Assembly (NCBI GenBank): GCA_003347645.1
Contig: QDFX01000021.1
Coordinates: 1-49,693, forward strand
DNA length: 49,693 nucleotides
Origin: Rhizobiaceae bacterium CPCC 101076
GTDB taxonomy: Bacteria > Pseudomonadota > Alphaproteobacteria > Rhizobiales > Methylopilaceae
Reading direction: 5' to 3'
Each line of letters opens with the position of its first letter. Position 1 is the first letter of the stretch. Below, in pieces: positions 9,188-18,337 of this stretch. Both the position numbers and the translations under genes were made by a program. Under the pieces are notes generated by a model. That model did not search any database and was not told the DNA's origin. It worked only from the letters and a program-made list of their open reading frames with translations.

Positions 9188-10453
9188 CTACGGGAAAAGG
9201 CCGCGCGTATTCTTGGCGTTGCGCACTCGTTCGACGCCGACCGACAAGGCCGCGTTGCGGTTCGAAATCCCCTTCCGCGCCGCGAGCCGCCTCACCTCGT
9301 CGAAGCCACGGTCCATGATCTGGTAGAGCCGCTCCAATACCTCGTCCTCGTTCCAGAACAACTGCTGCAGGTCCTGCACCCATTCGAAGTAGGAGACGAT
9401 GACGCCGCCGGCATTGCAGAGAATGTCTGGGATGACGAAAACGTCCGGCCGCTGCGCGAGGATCGCATCCGCCTCCGGCGTCGTCGGGCCGTTGGCGGCC
9501 TCGGCCAGGATCCGGCACTTGATGAGACCCGCATTCTTGCCGGTGATCACCTGCTCAACCGCTGCCGGGACCAGGATATCGCAGGGCTGGATCAAGAGAT
9601 CGTCCGGTGAGATCTCCGCCTGGTCGGCGAAGCCCTTGAGCACGCCGTGCTCGGCGACATATTCAGCCGCCTTCTCGACATCGAAGCCCTTCGGATCGTA
9701 GAGCGCTATCGTGCGATCGCTGATGCCGGTGATCGTCACCCCTTGCCGGTCGAGCGTCGTGGCGCTGACCGAACCGACATTGCCAAAGCCCTGAATGATC
9801 GCGGTCGCATGGCGAGGGTCCATCCCCATCTCGAGCATGGCCCGGCCGATCAGATGCGCCACGCCGTTACCGGTCGCGTCGCGCCGGCCGAGCGTGCCGC
9901 CGGTCGACACCGGCTTGCCGGTCACGATCTCGGTGACCGTGCGGCCCTGATACATGGAATAGGTGTCCATGAACCACGCCATCACCTGCTCGTTGGTGCC
10001 GAGATCCGGCGCCATCACGTCGGTATGCGGGCCGACAAAGGGGATCATCTCCTGCATGTAGCGGCGTGACAGGATTTCGAGCTCGCGGCGAGAGAGCAGT
10101 CGAGGATCGACTGCAATGCCGCCCTTGGCGCCGCCATAAGGGAGCCCCGCCAAAGCGCATTTCCAGCTCATCCAGACTGCCAGCGCCGCGACCTCGCCGA
10201 TATCCACGTTCGGCGCGAACCGCGTCCCGCCCTTGGTCGGGCCGAGCGTCAGATGGTGCTGGACGCGATAGCCCTCGAAGACCGCGACCTGCCCGTCATC
10301 TCGGATGATCGGGCAAGTGACCACCATCGCGCGCTTGGGATAGAGCAGCCGCCCTCGCTCATGATCTGGGATTTCGAGGATGTCTGCCACGCTCTCGAAC
10401 TGCTGACGTGCCATATCGAAAACCGGCCCGCCGAAAATGGACTGATGCGCCAT
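9188..10453 (-). CDS. Glu/Leu/Phe/Val dehydrogenase family protein, probable glutamate dehydrogenase
   Basis: The enzyme oxidatively deaminates an amino acid, most likely glutamate, to its 2-oxo acid. The ATG at 10453 behind GGAGAGGG gives 421 residues, the standard length; the longer open frame to 10570 has no ribosome site and no family similarity. The dimerisation domain carries KGGTRF and the catalytic-lysine motif PYGGAKGGI (about residue 110). The Rossmann domain carries the QGFGNVGS dinucleotide loop and LAEAANGPTTPEAD. It stands alone, divergent from the barrel/FecR pair and convergent with the HPF-like gene. Substrate and cofactor (NAD more likely than NADP) are not certain from sequence. 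Confidence 0.92.
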   Translation of the reverse strand: MAHQSIFGGPVFDMARQQFESVADILEIPDHERGRLLYPKRAMVVTCPIIRDDGQVAVFEGYRVQHHLTLGPTKGGTRFAPNVDIGEVAALAVWMSWKCALAGLPYGGAKGGIAVDPRLLSRRELEILSRRYMQEMIPFVGPHTDVMAPDLGTNEQVMAWFMDTYSMYQGRTVTEIVTGKPVSTGGTLGRRDATGNGVAHLIGRAMLEMGMDPRHATAIIQGFGNVGSVSATTLDRQGVTITGISDRTIALYDPKGFDVEKAAEYVAEHGVLKGFADQAEISPDDLLIQPCDILVPAAVEQVITGKNAGLIKCRILAEAANGPTTPEADAILAQRPDVFVIPDILCNAGGVIVSYFEWVQDLQQLFWNEDEVLERLYQIMDRGFDEVRRLAARKGISNRNAALSVGVERVRNAKNTRGLFP

Positions 10454-10662
10454 TGGAAACCCTCTCCCACAGGTCCGGGATGCTAGCGCCGCGGAGATGG
10501 TGGCGAAAGGATCGCGGCCTGCCGGCGCACCAATTTGTAGGGACGACCGAACGGCGCCGATACGAGCCACGAATCAGGCCTGCGGAATGCACAAACCGGC
10601 ATTATTGACAAGTCGTTAATACCCACTACCCTGAGATGCGGTATCTGCTCGTGGGGGGCGCG

Positions 10663-11973
10663 ATGCGGACTGTGCCAGTCATCTGTTGCGTTTTGCTGGC
10701 GTCAGTCTCGTTCGCCTCGGCCCAGCAGCCGGCGAGCCCGCCAACCTATGCGGACGTCCTTCGTTCCCCAAACGACCTCAATCTGACGATCCTCTATGTC
10801 GACCATCTGATCCGCGCCGGCCGCCTCAACTCTGCCGCGGCACAACTGGAGCGTGTCCTGCTCGTTCAGCCCGAAGCCGACCAGGTTCGGCTCCTCTATG
10901 TCGCGGTGCTCTTCAGGCTCGACGATATGGTCGGCGCGAAACGGGAGGTCGAGGTCCTCAAACGGCGAAACCTTCCGGAAGGTCTCCTCGACGAACTCGC
11001 GAGCTACGACGAAGCCGTCGGGCAGCGCATGGATCCCACGCGGTTCGGCGCCACGATCGCGGTCGGCGGACGTTACGATTCCAACCGGAATTTCGATCCC
11101 GCTTCCTCGGACGGCCTTCTGTTCGGCGTTCCAGTCGACATGCCGGGCGATCCGGAGCCGGATGCGGCGGGCGTGGTCAGCGCGAGCGTTTACGGAGAGC
11201 ACGATCTCGACAGCCAGACATTCCGGCGGATCTATTTCAGCGCCGATCTCGGGACGATCGAGCAGGCCGACCTGACCGAGTACACCCTCTCCTACGCGCG
11301 CATCCAGACCGGCTTCGATGTCGTTCTCGGCCGTTTCAACATCCAGACGACGGCGCGCGTAGGCGGCTATGCCCAGGAGCACGACATGTTCCAGCGCGAG
11401 GCCGGCGGCAATATCCGCGTCCTGACCGGCGTCAGCGACCGGCTGAAGGTGTTCTCGGACTTCGACGGCGTCATGCAATGGTACGACGAGACGGAACTAA
11501 GCCCCGGATCGGAGATGCGGACAGGCGAACGGCTGAAGTTCGGCGGCGGCTTCATCTTCGACGGCAGCGACAGGTTCCAGACGCTCTTCGCCGCCCGCTT
11601 CATGGACAAGGCGGCGGAGGTCGAGCAGTACGCCTATGACGGGCTAGAGCTGGAGGCCCGCGCCCAATATCTCCTGCCGAAGGGCCAGTTCGTCGCCGGG
11701 CGCGTGATCTACGCCAACTTCCAATTCGACGCCCCCGACCCGGTGTACTCGCCAACCATCACCCGTGAGGACGATTACCTCGCGGCCAAGGCCACATATG
11801 GCGTGCCGCTCGGAACCCTGGCGGGATGGGCCGGCGTGGATCTGCAACCCTTCGTGGGCCGGGTCGTGTTCCAGCCTTCCGTCGAATACGTCTTGCAGGA
11901 CTCGAACATCCCGAATTTCGAATACGAAAACATCGGCGGCGAGATTCTTCTCGTCCAGCGGTTTGCCTTCTAG
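10663..11973 (+). CDS. TPR-containing outer-membrane beta-barrel protein
   Basis: I favour the ATG at 10663, which follows a GGGGGG run; an ATG at 10636 has no ribosome site. The product is 436 residues. A signal peptide (about 1-23, ending SFASAQQ) is followed by a short helical TPR-like part (about 25-110, LNSAAAQLERVLLVQPEADQ). Then come about 320 residues of alternating hydrophobic and aromatic strands, such as TEYTLSYARIQTGFDVVLGR, ending in VQRFAF. The C-terminal Phe is the usual outer-membrane insertion signal. The next gene, 9 bases on, encodes a secreted FecR-domain protein. The pair recurs in proteobacteria, but its biochemical role is not established to my knowledge. Confidence 0.75.
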   Translation: MRTVPVICCVLLASVSFASAQQPASPPTYADVLRSPNDLNLTILYVDHLIRAGRLNSAAAQLERVLLVQPEADQVRLLYVAVLFRLDDMVGAKREVEVLKRRNLPEGLLDELASYDEAVGQRMDPTRFGATIAVGGRYDSNRNFDPASSDGLLFGVPVDMPGDPEPDAAGVVSASVYGEHDLDSQTFRRIYFSADLGTIEQADLTEYTLSYARIQTGFDVVLGRFNIQTTARVGGYAQEHDMFQREAGGNIRVLTGVSDRLKVFSDFDGVMQWYDETELSPGSEMRTGERLKFGGGFIFDGSDRFQTLFAARFMDKAAEVEQYAYDGLELEARAQYLLPKGQFVAGRVIYANFQFDAPDPVYSPTITREDDYLAAKATYGVPLGTLAGWAGVDLQPFVGRVVFQPSVEYVLQDSNIPNFEYENIGGEILLVQRFAF

Positions 11974-11982
11974 GAGCGCGAC

Positions 11983-13422
11983 GTGATCCAGCAACGTATC
12001 TTCCCGGTCCGCTTCCTGCTCACCTCTCTCGTCGCAGGCGCAGCCGTCTTCACAGGTGGAGCGACGGCGACGGCCGCTCCCGAGATCGGCGTCTCCGCCG
12101 CCGTGCGCGGCAGGGTCGGCGTGCAGAGTTCGGCGCGCACCTACGACGCCCGGGCCGGGGATACGATGTTCACGGGCGACAGGGTTAGCAGCCAGGCCAA
12201 TTCCGGCATGCAGGTCCTGCTGCGCGACGAGACCACCTTCACCATCGGCGCCGACTGCCAGATCACGCTCGACAACTTCGTCTACGACCCCAACGCCGGC
12301 ACCGGAGCCCTCGCGGCGACCGTGACCAAGGGCGCGTTGCGTTACGTCTCCGGCTTCGCGGCAAAGAACCAGCCGCAGAACATCAACCTGAAGACCCCCT
12401 CCTCGACCATCGGCATCCGCGGCACGACGGCGGACGTCCTCGTAGGCCTGGCCGCGATTCAATTGGCGAAGGCTCAGGGCTATGACGTCTCGAAGGCCGA
12501 TCCTGACACCGCCACCTTCATCCTGCTGCGCGGTCCGGGCAACGACCGCAACACGATCGACCGCGAAGGCGGCATGCAGGTCGGCAACGGCCAAGGCTCG
12601 GTGACGATCTCCCGGAACGGCTTCGTGACGTTCGTCCCGAGCCAGAACGCGCAGCCGCTGCAGCCGATGCGGATCAGTCCGGAGGTGGAACGCCTCTTCA
12701 ACCAGAACATCCAGGGGCACAGCACGGCCTCGGGCTCGCAAAATTCGACCCGCATCGGCCAGAGGGCCGCGGATGCGAGCGGCCAAAGCGACGTCGAGGG
12801 AAAATCGGCGGCGCTCTCGTCCGAAAATCTGTCGAAACTGAAGACGACGGCGATCCAGGACCAGAGCCAGGTCGATCAGGAAGTCGCCGAGCCGCCTCCG
12901 CTACTCCAAGGATCGGGCGTGACCAACAATATCGGCCTGGAAATCGGCACCTATGAGATGGCCGCCCATCTGGGAGACACGGTCACCTTCAGCCAGACCG
13001 GAGCCGTTCTCTATGATGCGGGGACGCGAGACCGGTTTGGCGCAAATCAGTCGATCAACGTGTACGGCGCGGAAGGTCGGAACCAGATGGGTAGCTATGA
13101 TTTTCGGCTGACTGTGACGCCGGACCTTTCCGGACCGCAGGTCGATGTAACGTTCGACAACATCAATGCGGCGAGCCGTTCCCTGAACGGTGATTCAATC
13201 TCCTTTACCGACAGACTCTCTCCAACGACCAATCCGGGCTTTTTCACTTTCCAGGGCAATGGCGGTGGCTCAACCTCGTCCACGGGATGCCTCGCCGCTG
13301 ATTGCCGCGCTGCGGCGGATCTCATCGGCAACCCCGCAAATCTCATCACCGGGGCGACGCATTCTCTCCAGATAGGAACAGGCACGGGCGCGCTACTTGG
13401 AACGGGCGTCGCCGGCCACTAG
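11983..13422 (+). CDS. Secreted FecR-domain protein
   Basis: The start is a GTG at 11983 after TAGGAG, 9 bases past the barrel gene, giving 479 residues. A signal peptide (about 1-32, ending TATAAPE) is followed by a FecR domain (about 35-150) with GDTMFTGDRVSSQANSGMQV, the VTKGALRYVSG strand and the closing STIGIRGTTADV motif. A long middle section lacks a transmembrane helix. The C-terminal 150 residues are beta-rich and Gly/Ser/Thr-rich. Unlike anti-sigma FecR proteins it has a cleavable signal rather than an internal membrane anchor, so it is probably periplasmic or surface-exposed and works with its barrel partner. Its last codon overlaps the convergent LysR gene by 4 bases. Confidence 0.8.
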   Translation: MIQQRIFPVRFLLTSLVAGAAVFTGGATATAAPEIGVSAAVRGRVGVQSSARTYDARAGDTMFTGDRVSSQANSGMQVLLRDETTFTIGADCQITLDNFVYDPNAGTGALAATVTKGALRYVSGFAAKNQPQNINLKTPSSTIGIRGTTADVLVGLAAIQLAKAQGYDVSKADPDTATFILLRGPGNDRNTIDREGGMQVGNGQGSVTISRNGFVTFVPSQNAQPLQPMRISPEVERLFNQNIQGHSTASGSQNSTRIGQRAADASGQSDVEGKSAALSSENLSKLKTTAIQDQSQVDQEVAEPPPLLQGSGVTNNIGLEIGTYEMAAHLGDTVTFSQTGAVLYDAGTRDRFGANQSINVYGAEGRNQMGSYDFRLTVTPDLSGPQVDVTFDNINAASRSLNGDSISFTDRLSPTTNPGFFTFQGNGGGSTSSTGCLAADCRAAADLIGNPANLITGATHSLQIGTGTGALLGTGVAGH

Positions 13423-14315
13423 CCTTCGAAGCCAGCCAGACTTCGCGAAAGCTGGTCGGCGAACTTCGCGGAGGCGATCGGCAATGTCCGTCCGCGCAAT
13501 TGCGCGAGGATGACCTGGATCGGCGCGATGTCCCTTTCGTCGATCGGGCGAAGCACTAGATCCGGAATACCGGCCGGGATGCCGATCGAGACCTGGAAGG
13601 AGACGATGTGCTCCTGCAGCGTGTAGATGCGCAGCAGTTCGAGCGAGCTCGATTCCAGCGCGATGTTCGGTGTCAGCCGCATCCGGGCGAACGCGGCATC
13701 CAGGCTGTGACGGACGGCGAGCGAGCGGTCGGGCATGCCGAGCGGATGGTTCAGGCAATCGCGCAGGCGGACCGGGCCCTGCGCGGCCAAAGGATGATTG
13801 CTTCGCATCAGCGCGCAAAGCGGCTGGTGGGCGCTGAACAGCACGTCCATGTCCGGCGAGGGCGGCGGCTCCAGCAGCAATGCCAAGTCGGCCTCGAAGC
13901 TCGTCAGCGCGCCGACGCCCTGGGCGTGGTCGCGCACTTGCACATAGAACGAGACGAGCGGGAATTGCGTCCGATAGGCATCGATCTCCTGCGGCAGCAC
14001 ATGATCGACAAAGGCCTGGCTGCAAGCGACGGTGACGTGACCGCGCCGCACGCCGGAAAGGTCGGCCATCTGCGAGCGGAAACGCTCGAAATCCGACACC
14101 TGCGTCTGGATGTGCCGGACCAGCAGTTCGCCAGCCGCGTTCAGCCGCATGCCCTGCGGCAGCCGCTCGAAGATGGGCCCGCCGAGCTCAAGCTCGAAAT
14201 CCTGCACTTGCCGCGTCAACGCGGACGGCGTGATGTTGAGCTGCTCGGCAGCCTTGCGGATCGAGCCGGAGCGCGCCACGCCAAGAATGTATTCGAGCGT
14301 CCTGAGATGCTTCAT
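13419..14315 (-). CDS. LysR-family transcriptional regulator of the BMP-type transporter operon
   Basis: The product has 298 residues, normal for the family. The N-terminal winged helix-turn-helix (about 1-60) contains GSIRKAAEQLNITPSALTRQ, and the C-terminal periplasmic-binding-protein-like effector domain starts near residue 92 with GHVTVACSQAFVDHVLP. It is divergent from the BMP-type ABC operon at 14434-20917. A GTTGC-N7-GCAAC box sits 14 bases before its own start, in the place expected for autoregulation and activation of the divergent operon. The ligand is probably the transported compound or its first product (inference). Confidence 0.92.
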   Translation of the reverse strand: MKHLRTLEYILGVARSGSIRKAAEQLNITPSALTRQVQDFELELGGPIFERLPQGMRLNAAGELLVRHIQTQVSDFERFRSQMADLSGVRRGHVTVACSQAFVDHVLPQEIDAYRTQFPLVSFYVQVRDHAQGVGALTSFEADLALLLEPPPSPDMDVLFSAHQPLCALMRSNHPLAAQGPVRLRDCLNHPLGMPDRSLAVRHSLDAAFARMRLTPNIALESSSLELLRIYTLQEHIVSFQVSIGIPAGIPDLVLRPIDERDIAPIQVILAQLRGRTLPIASAKFADQLSRSLAGFEG

Positions 14316-14328
14316 CGAACCGAACCCT

Positions 14329-14345
14329 GTTGCAGTTTAGGCAAC
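14329..14345. promoter_or_regulatory. LysR-type operator box GTTGC-N7-GCAAC
   Basis: The 5-base arms are perfect and contain the T-N11-A core of LysR-family boxes. The site lies between the divergent LysR gene and the BMP-type transporter operon, close to the regulator start. Confidence 0.6.
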
Positions 14346-14433
14346 ACCGCGCTCGAAAAGAAGCACTGGATTGCAGCACGAACGCCGTTAGCGTCTCCGT
14401 CACCTGATGCCGCCTGGACCGGAGTTGCAGCCG

Positions 14434-15561
14434 ATGCGTGACCAGCACCTTGTCTCCCGTCGTACGCTTCTGCAGGGTATGGCCGCCGGAACGGCCGTGG
14501 CCACGACCGGCCTGGGGACATCGCGGCCGGCTTTCGCCAAGGATCTGGTCGTCGGCTTCATCTATGTCGGGCCGAAAGACGACTACGGCTACAACCAAGC
14601 CCATGCCGAGGGCGCCACGATCATCAAGAAGATCCCCGGCGTCACCGTACTGGAAGAGGAGAAGGTCCCCGAGACGCTCGACGTCCAGAAGACCATGGAA
14701 TCGATGATCGAGCTCGATGGCGCGTCGCTCATCTTCCCGACCAGCTTCGGCTATTTCGACCCGCATATGCTGAAGGTCGCGGCGAAATATCCGGACGTGC
14801 AGTTCCGTCATTGCGGCGGCCTCTGGACCGAGGGCAAGCATCCGAAGAACACCGGTTCCTATTTCGGCTATATCGGCCGCGCGCAGTACCTCTCCGGCAT
14901 CGTCGCCGCGCACACATCGAAGACGAAGAAGCTCGGCTTCATCGCCGCGAAGCCGATCCCGCAGGTTTTAATCAACGTGAATTCGTTCGCGCTCGGCGCG
15001 AAGTCGGTCGACCCGACCATCACGACCCAAGTCATCTTCACCGGCGACTGGTCCCTCCCCGTCAAGGAGGCGGAGGCCACCAACAGCCTCGCCGACCAGG
15101 GCGTCGACGTCATCACCTGCCATGTAGACGGCCCGAAGGTCATCATGGAGACCGCGGAGCGCCGTGGCATCTTCTGCACCGGTTATCACGCCGACCAGTC
15201 CAAGCTCGCGCCGAAGGGCTATCTCACCGGCGCGGAGTGGAACTGGTCGAAGGTCTACGAAGCATTCGTCACCGAGGCACAGGCCGGCAAGCCATTGCCG
15301 AACTTCGTTCGTGGCGGACTGTCCGACGGGTTCGTCAAGACGTCCGCATACGGTCCCGCCGTCTCGGAAGAGGCTCGCAAGCAGGCGGACTCGGTCAAGG
15401 CCGAGATGATCAAGAGCCCGGACTATGCGGTGTTCAAGGGACCGCTGAAGTCCAATATCGGCAAGGAGGTCATCCCGGCCGGCAAGTCCTATCCCGAGAC
15501 GGCAATCGAGCTCGAGAGCACGGACTACCTCGTCGAAGGCATCATCGGCGCGATCGGCTGA
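14434..15561 (+). CDS. BMP-family (PnrA-like) ABC transporter substrate-binding protein, Tat-exported
   Basis: The ATG at 14434 lies about 10 bases after GGAG, giving 375 residues; an ATG at 14407 has no ribosome site. The twin-arginine signal is SRRTLLQG, with a hydrophobic stretch ending RPAFA (about residues 1-34). The mature protein opens DLVVGFIYVGPKDDYGYNQA, the typical start of basic-membrane-protein/PnrA receptors, which bind nucleosides, nucleobases and similar ligands in the periplasm. It heads a tightly packed operon with two permeases, an ATPase, two cysteine hydrolases and a cupin. The hydrolases suggest the ligand is a small urea-derived amide rather than a nucleoside; that is inference from context. 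Confidence 0.9.
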   Translation: MRDQHLVSRRTLLQGMAAGTAVATTGLGTSRPAFAKDLVVGFIYVGPKDDYGYNQAHAEGATIIKKIPGVTVLEEEKVPETLDVQKTMESMIELDGASLIFPTSFGYFDPHMLKVAAKYPDVQFRHCGGLWTEGKHPKNTGSYFGYIGRAQYLSGIVAAHTSKTKKLGFIAAKPIPQVLINVNSFALGAKSVDPTITTQVIFTGDWSLPVKEAEATNSLADQGVDVITCHVDGPKVIMETAERRGIFCTGYHADQSKLAPKGYLTGAEWNWSKVYEAFVTEAQAGKPLPNFVRGGLSDGFVKTSAYGPAVSEEARKQADSVKAEMIKSPDYAVFKGPLKSNIGKEVIPAGKSYPETAIELESTDYLVEGIIGAIG

Positions 15562-15564
15562 GCC

Positions 15565-16686
15565 ATGACGATCGCGATGTCGAGCGAGGCGGCATCAAAG
15601 GCGACCGCCCAACCGAAACAGCCCGCCGGCGACTGGGGCTATCCGTTCCGGCGGCTTCTCGAGCAATTGCTCGTTCCCGTCGCGGCACTTCTCATCGCCG
15701 CCACAGGCTTCGCGATCTTCCTCGTCTTCCTCGGCACCTCGCCGCTCGACTTCGCGAGCCTTGTCTGGCGCGGCGCTTTCGGTAGCTGGTTCTCGTTCCA
15801 GAACACCCTGCAGCGCGCCGCGCCGCTTCTCCTCACCGCTCTCTGCGTCGCCCTGCCTGCACAACTCGGCCTCGTGGTCATCGGGGGCGAAGGCGCGGTC
15901 GTGCTTGGGGGGCTGGCGGCGGCGGTGATCGGAGCTTCCCTGTCTGCTCTGTTCCCGCCGCTCGTCATCCTCGCAATGGCCGTGTCCGGAGCGCTCGTCG
16001 GCGCGTTCTGGATCGGCCTGACCGGCTGGCTCCGCGCCTATCGCGGCATCAACGAGACCATCGCCTCTCTCCTGCTCGCCTATATCGCGCTGGCCGTTTT
16101 CAACCATCTCGTCGAAGGCCCGCTGCGCGACCCCGCCAGTCTCAACAAGCCGTCGACCCTGCCGATCGGCGAGGCCAACATGCTCGGCTCTCTTCCGGGC
16201 ATGAATATTCATCCGGGCCTCGTCCTTGGACTCGTCGCCTGTATTGGGTTCTGGATCGTCATCCAGCGCACGAGCTTCGGCTTCGCTTGGCGCGTCACTG
16301 GCGGAAACCTGCGCACCGCACTGCTGCAGGGCCTGCCCGCCAACCGCCTGATCGTCATCGCCTGCGCGCTCGGCGGAGCGTGCGCCGGTCTTGCCGGCAT
16401 GATCGAGGTCGCGGCCGTGCACGGCTCCGCGAATGCCTCGCTCGCGGCAGGATACGGTTATGCCGGCATCCTCATCGCCTTTCTCGCGCGCCAGTCTCCG
16501 CTCGGCGCGATCCCGATGGCGATCCTGCTCGGCGGCATCTCGGCGGCCGGCGGACTCGTCCAGCGCCGCCTCGGACTTCCGGACGCGACCGTGCTGGTGC
16601 TGCAGGGCTTCATCTTCGTCTCGATCCTCGCCAGCGAGACGATCTATGGCCGCTTCCGCTGGTTCCAGCCGAGGGGGACCGCCTGA
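15565..16686 (+). CDS. ABC transporter permease, BMP/nucleoside type (first of two)
   Basis: The product has 373 residues, with about ten hydrophobic segments of the branched-chain/ribose-type permease family (BPD_transp_2). The conserved loop GINETIASLLLAYIA and the C-terminal AGYGYAGILIAFLARQSPLG match the first permease of YufOPQ/NupABC-type systems. It starts 3 bases after the binding protein and its stop shares a base with the start of the second permease (TGATG), so the genes are translationally coupled. The N terminus has about 30 polar residues before the first membrane helix. Confidence 0.92.
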   Translation: MTIAMSSEAASKATAQPKQPAGDWGYPFRRLLEQLLVPVAALLIAATGFAIFLVFLGTSPLDFASLVWRGAFGSWFSFQNTLQRAAPLLLTALCVALPAQLGLVVIGGEGAVVLGGLAAAVIGASLSALFPPLVILAMAVSGALVGAFWIGLTGWLRAYRGINETIASLLLAYIALAVFNHLVEGPLRDPASLNKPSTLPIGEANMLGSLPGMNIHPGLVLGLVACIGFWIVIQRTSFGFAWRVTGGNLRTALLQGLPANRLIVIACALGGACAGLAGMIEVAAVHGSANASLAAGYGYAGILIAFLARQSPLGAIPMAILLGGISAAGGLVQRRLGLPDATVLVLQGFIFVSILASETIYGRFRWFQPRGTA

Positions 16687-17600
16687 TGGACAATGTCGGC
16701 ATGGTCCTCGTCGCGCTGATCGCGGGCGCTCTCCGCGTCTCGACGCCGTTCCTGTTCGTCAGCCTCGGCGAGTGCCTCACTGAGAAATCGGGGCGCATCA
16801 ATCTCGGCAATGAGGGCGCGCTCGTCCTCGGCGCCATGACCGGCTACGCAGCATCCTATGAAACCGGCAGCGCCTGGATCGGCGTTCTCGCCGCGCTCGT
16901 CGCGGGCGGCGGCCTCGGCCTCCTGCACGGTCTCGTCTGCAGCCTCGCCCGCGTCAACGACGTGGCCATGGGCATCGCCGTCATGCTGGCCGGCACGGGC
17001 ATCGCCTTCTTCTTCGGCAAGCCGTACATACAGCCTTCGGCGCCGCAACTTCCCGTCATCCCGCTCGGCTTCTGGTCCGACGCGCCGCAGATCCGCAGCG
17101 CGCTCGACGTCAGCCCGCTCTTCTTCATCGGCCTTCTCGTAGCCTTCGTGATGACCTGGGCGTTCAAGAACACACGTACTGGCCTCGTCGTCCGCATCGT
17201 CGGGGATTCCTCCGATGCCGCGAAGGCGATGGGCCTGCCCATCGACCGGGTGCGCGTGATCGCGACGACGATCGGCAGCGCGCTCGCGGGCGTCGGCGGC
17301 TCGTTCCTGTCGCTGTCCTATCCGGGCAGCTGGAACGAGGGCCTCTCCTCCGGCCAAGGGCTCGTCGCGGTCGCGCTCGTCGTCTTCGCCCGCTGGAACC
17401 CGCTCGCCTGCGCGGCGGCGGCGCTCCTGTTCGGCGCGGCCGGCGCACTCGGCCCGTCACTCCAAACCGTCGGCATCACCCAAGGCTATTACCTGTTCTA
17501 TGCCGCGCCCTACGCGCTGACCCTTCTGATCATGATCCTGACCGTCGCTCCCGGCCGCGTCCTGCGCGGCATGCCGGGGGAGCTGTCGCTGACCCGCTGA
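16686..17600 (+). CDS. ABC transporter permease, BMP/nucleoside type (second of two)
   Basis: The product has 304 residues. It begins directly in membrane segments and has the family's [17 protein letters not shown] motif near residues 32-50, followed by [15 protein letters not shown] and [18 protein letters not shown]. These identify it as the YufQ/NupC-type partner of the upstream permease. Its ATG overlaps the upstream stop by one base. The biuret-hydrolase-like gene begins 5 bases after its stop, so transport and hydrolysis are one transcription unit. Confidence 0.92.
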   Translation: MDNVGMVLVALIAGALRVSTPFLFVSLGECLTEKSGRINLGNEGALVLGAMTGYAASYETGSAWIGVLAALVAGGGLGLLHGLVCSLARVNDVAMGIAVMLAGTGIAFFFGKPYIQPSAPQLPVIPLGFWSDAPQIRSALDVSPLFFIGLLVAFVMTWAFKNTRTGLVVRIVGDSSDAAKAMGLPIDRVRVIATTIGSALAGVGGSFLSLSYPGSWNEGLSSGQGLVAVALVVFARWNPLACAAAALLFGAAGALGPSLQTVGITQGYYLFYAAPYALTLLIMILTVAPGRVLRGMPGELSLTR

Positions 17601-17605
17601 GGCCA

Positions 17606-18337
17606 ATGATGACGGATACGCTCGACGACGAACGCATCGCCGCCGCCTTCGTGCCGAACGGACGGACCATCAAGTCCGATCCCTATCCCTGGCCGTTCGA
17701 CGGCGATCTCCGCCCCGAGAACACGGCGCTGATCGTCATCGACATGCAGGTCGATTTCTGCGCCCCCGGCGGCTACGTCGACGTGATGGGCTACGACATC
17801 TCGAACACGCGTGCGCCCATCGAGCCTATACGCCGCCTGCTCTCGGTGATGCGGAGCAAGGGCTATCACATCATCCACACCCGCGAGGGCCATCGCCCGG
17901 ACTTGGCCGACCTTCCCGCCAACAAGCGCTGGCGCTCGCAGCGCATCGGCGCCGGCATCGGCGACCAGGGCCCCTGCGGCCGCATCCTCGTGCGCGGCGA
18001 GCCGGGCTGGGAGATCATCCCCGAGCTTCAGCCGGAGCCTGGCGAGGTCATCATCGACAAGCCGGGCAAGGGTTCGTTCGTCGCGACCGATCTCGAACTC
18101 GTGCTGAAGACGCGCGGCATCCGCAATATCGTGCTGACCGGCGTCACGACCGATGTCTGCGTCCACACCACGATGCGCGACGCCAACGACATTGGCTACG
18201 AGTGCCTGCTGCTGTCGGACTGCACCGGCGCGACCAAGACCGAGAACCACCTCGCCGCGATCGACATGATCAAGATGCAGGGTGGCGTATTCGGCGCGGT
18301 CGCGACCTCGGATGACTTGATCGAGGCGCTGCCATGA
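17606..18337 (+). CDS. biuH: Isochorismatase-family cysteine hydrolase, probable biuret amidohydrolase (BiuH-like)
   Basis: The product has 243 residues. The catalytic triad of the family is visible: Asp46 in VIDMQVDF, Lys152 in DKPGKGSF and Cys185 in [10 protein letters not shown]. The spacing D-106-K-33-C equals that of Rhizobium BiuH (Asp36, Lys142, Cys175). From memory, long stretches also match BiuH, such as [26 protein letters not shown] and MQGGVFG. BiuH cleaves biuret to allophanate and ammonia. Two ATGs stand at 17606 and 17609; GAGG is better spaced for the second. The gene sits between a permease and the ATPase gene, whose ATG overlaps its stop. An allophanate hydrolase is not in the window. 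The exact substrate needs assay; ureidoacrylate or triuret hydrolysis are the alternatives. Confidence 0.82.
   Translation: MMTDTLDDERIAAAFVPNGRTIKSDPYPWPFDGDLRPENTALIVIDMQVDFCAPGGYVDVMGYDISNTRAPIEPIRRLLSVMRSKGYHIIHTREGHRPDLADLPANKRWRSQRIGAGIGDQGPCGRILVRGEPGWEIIPELQPEPGEVIIDKPGKGSFVATDLELVLKTRGIRNIVLTGVTTDVCVHTTMRDANDIGYECLLLSDCTGATKTENHLAAIDMIKMQGGVFGAVATSDDLIEALP

Noticed and set aside
10605-10632. TTGACA at 10605 as a promoter for the barrel/FecR pair
   Set aside because: The -35 is a good match, but no acceptable -10 stands 16-18 bases downstream.
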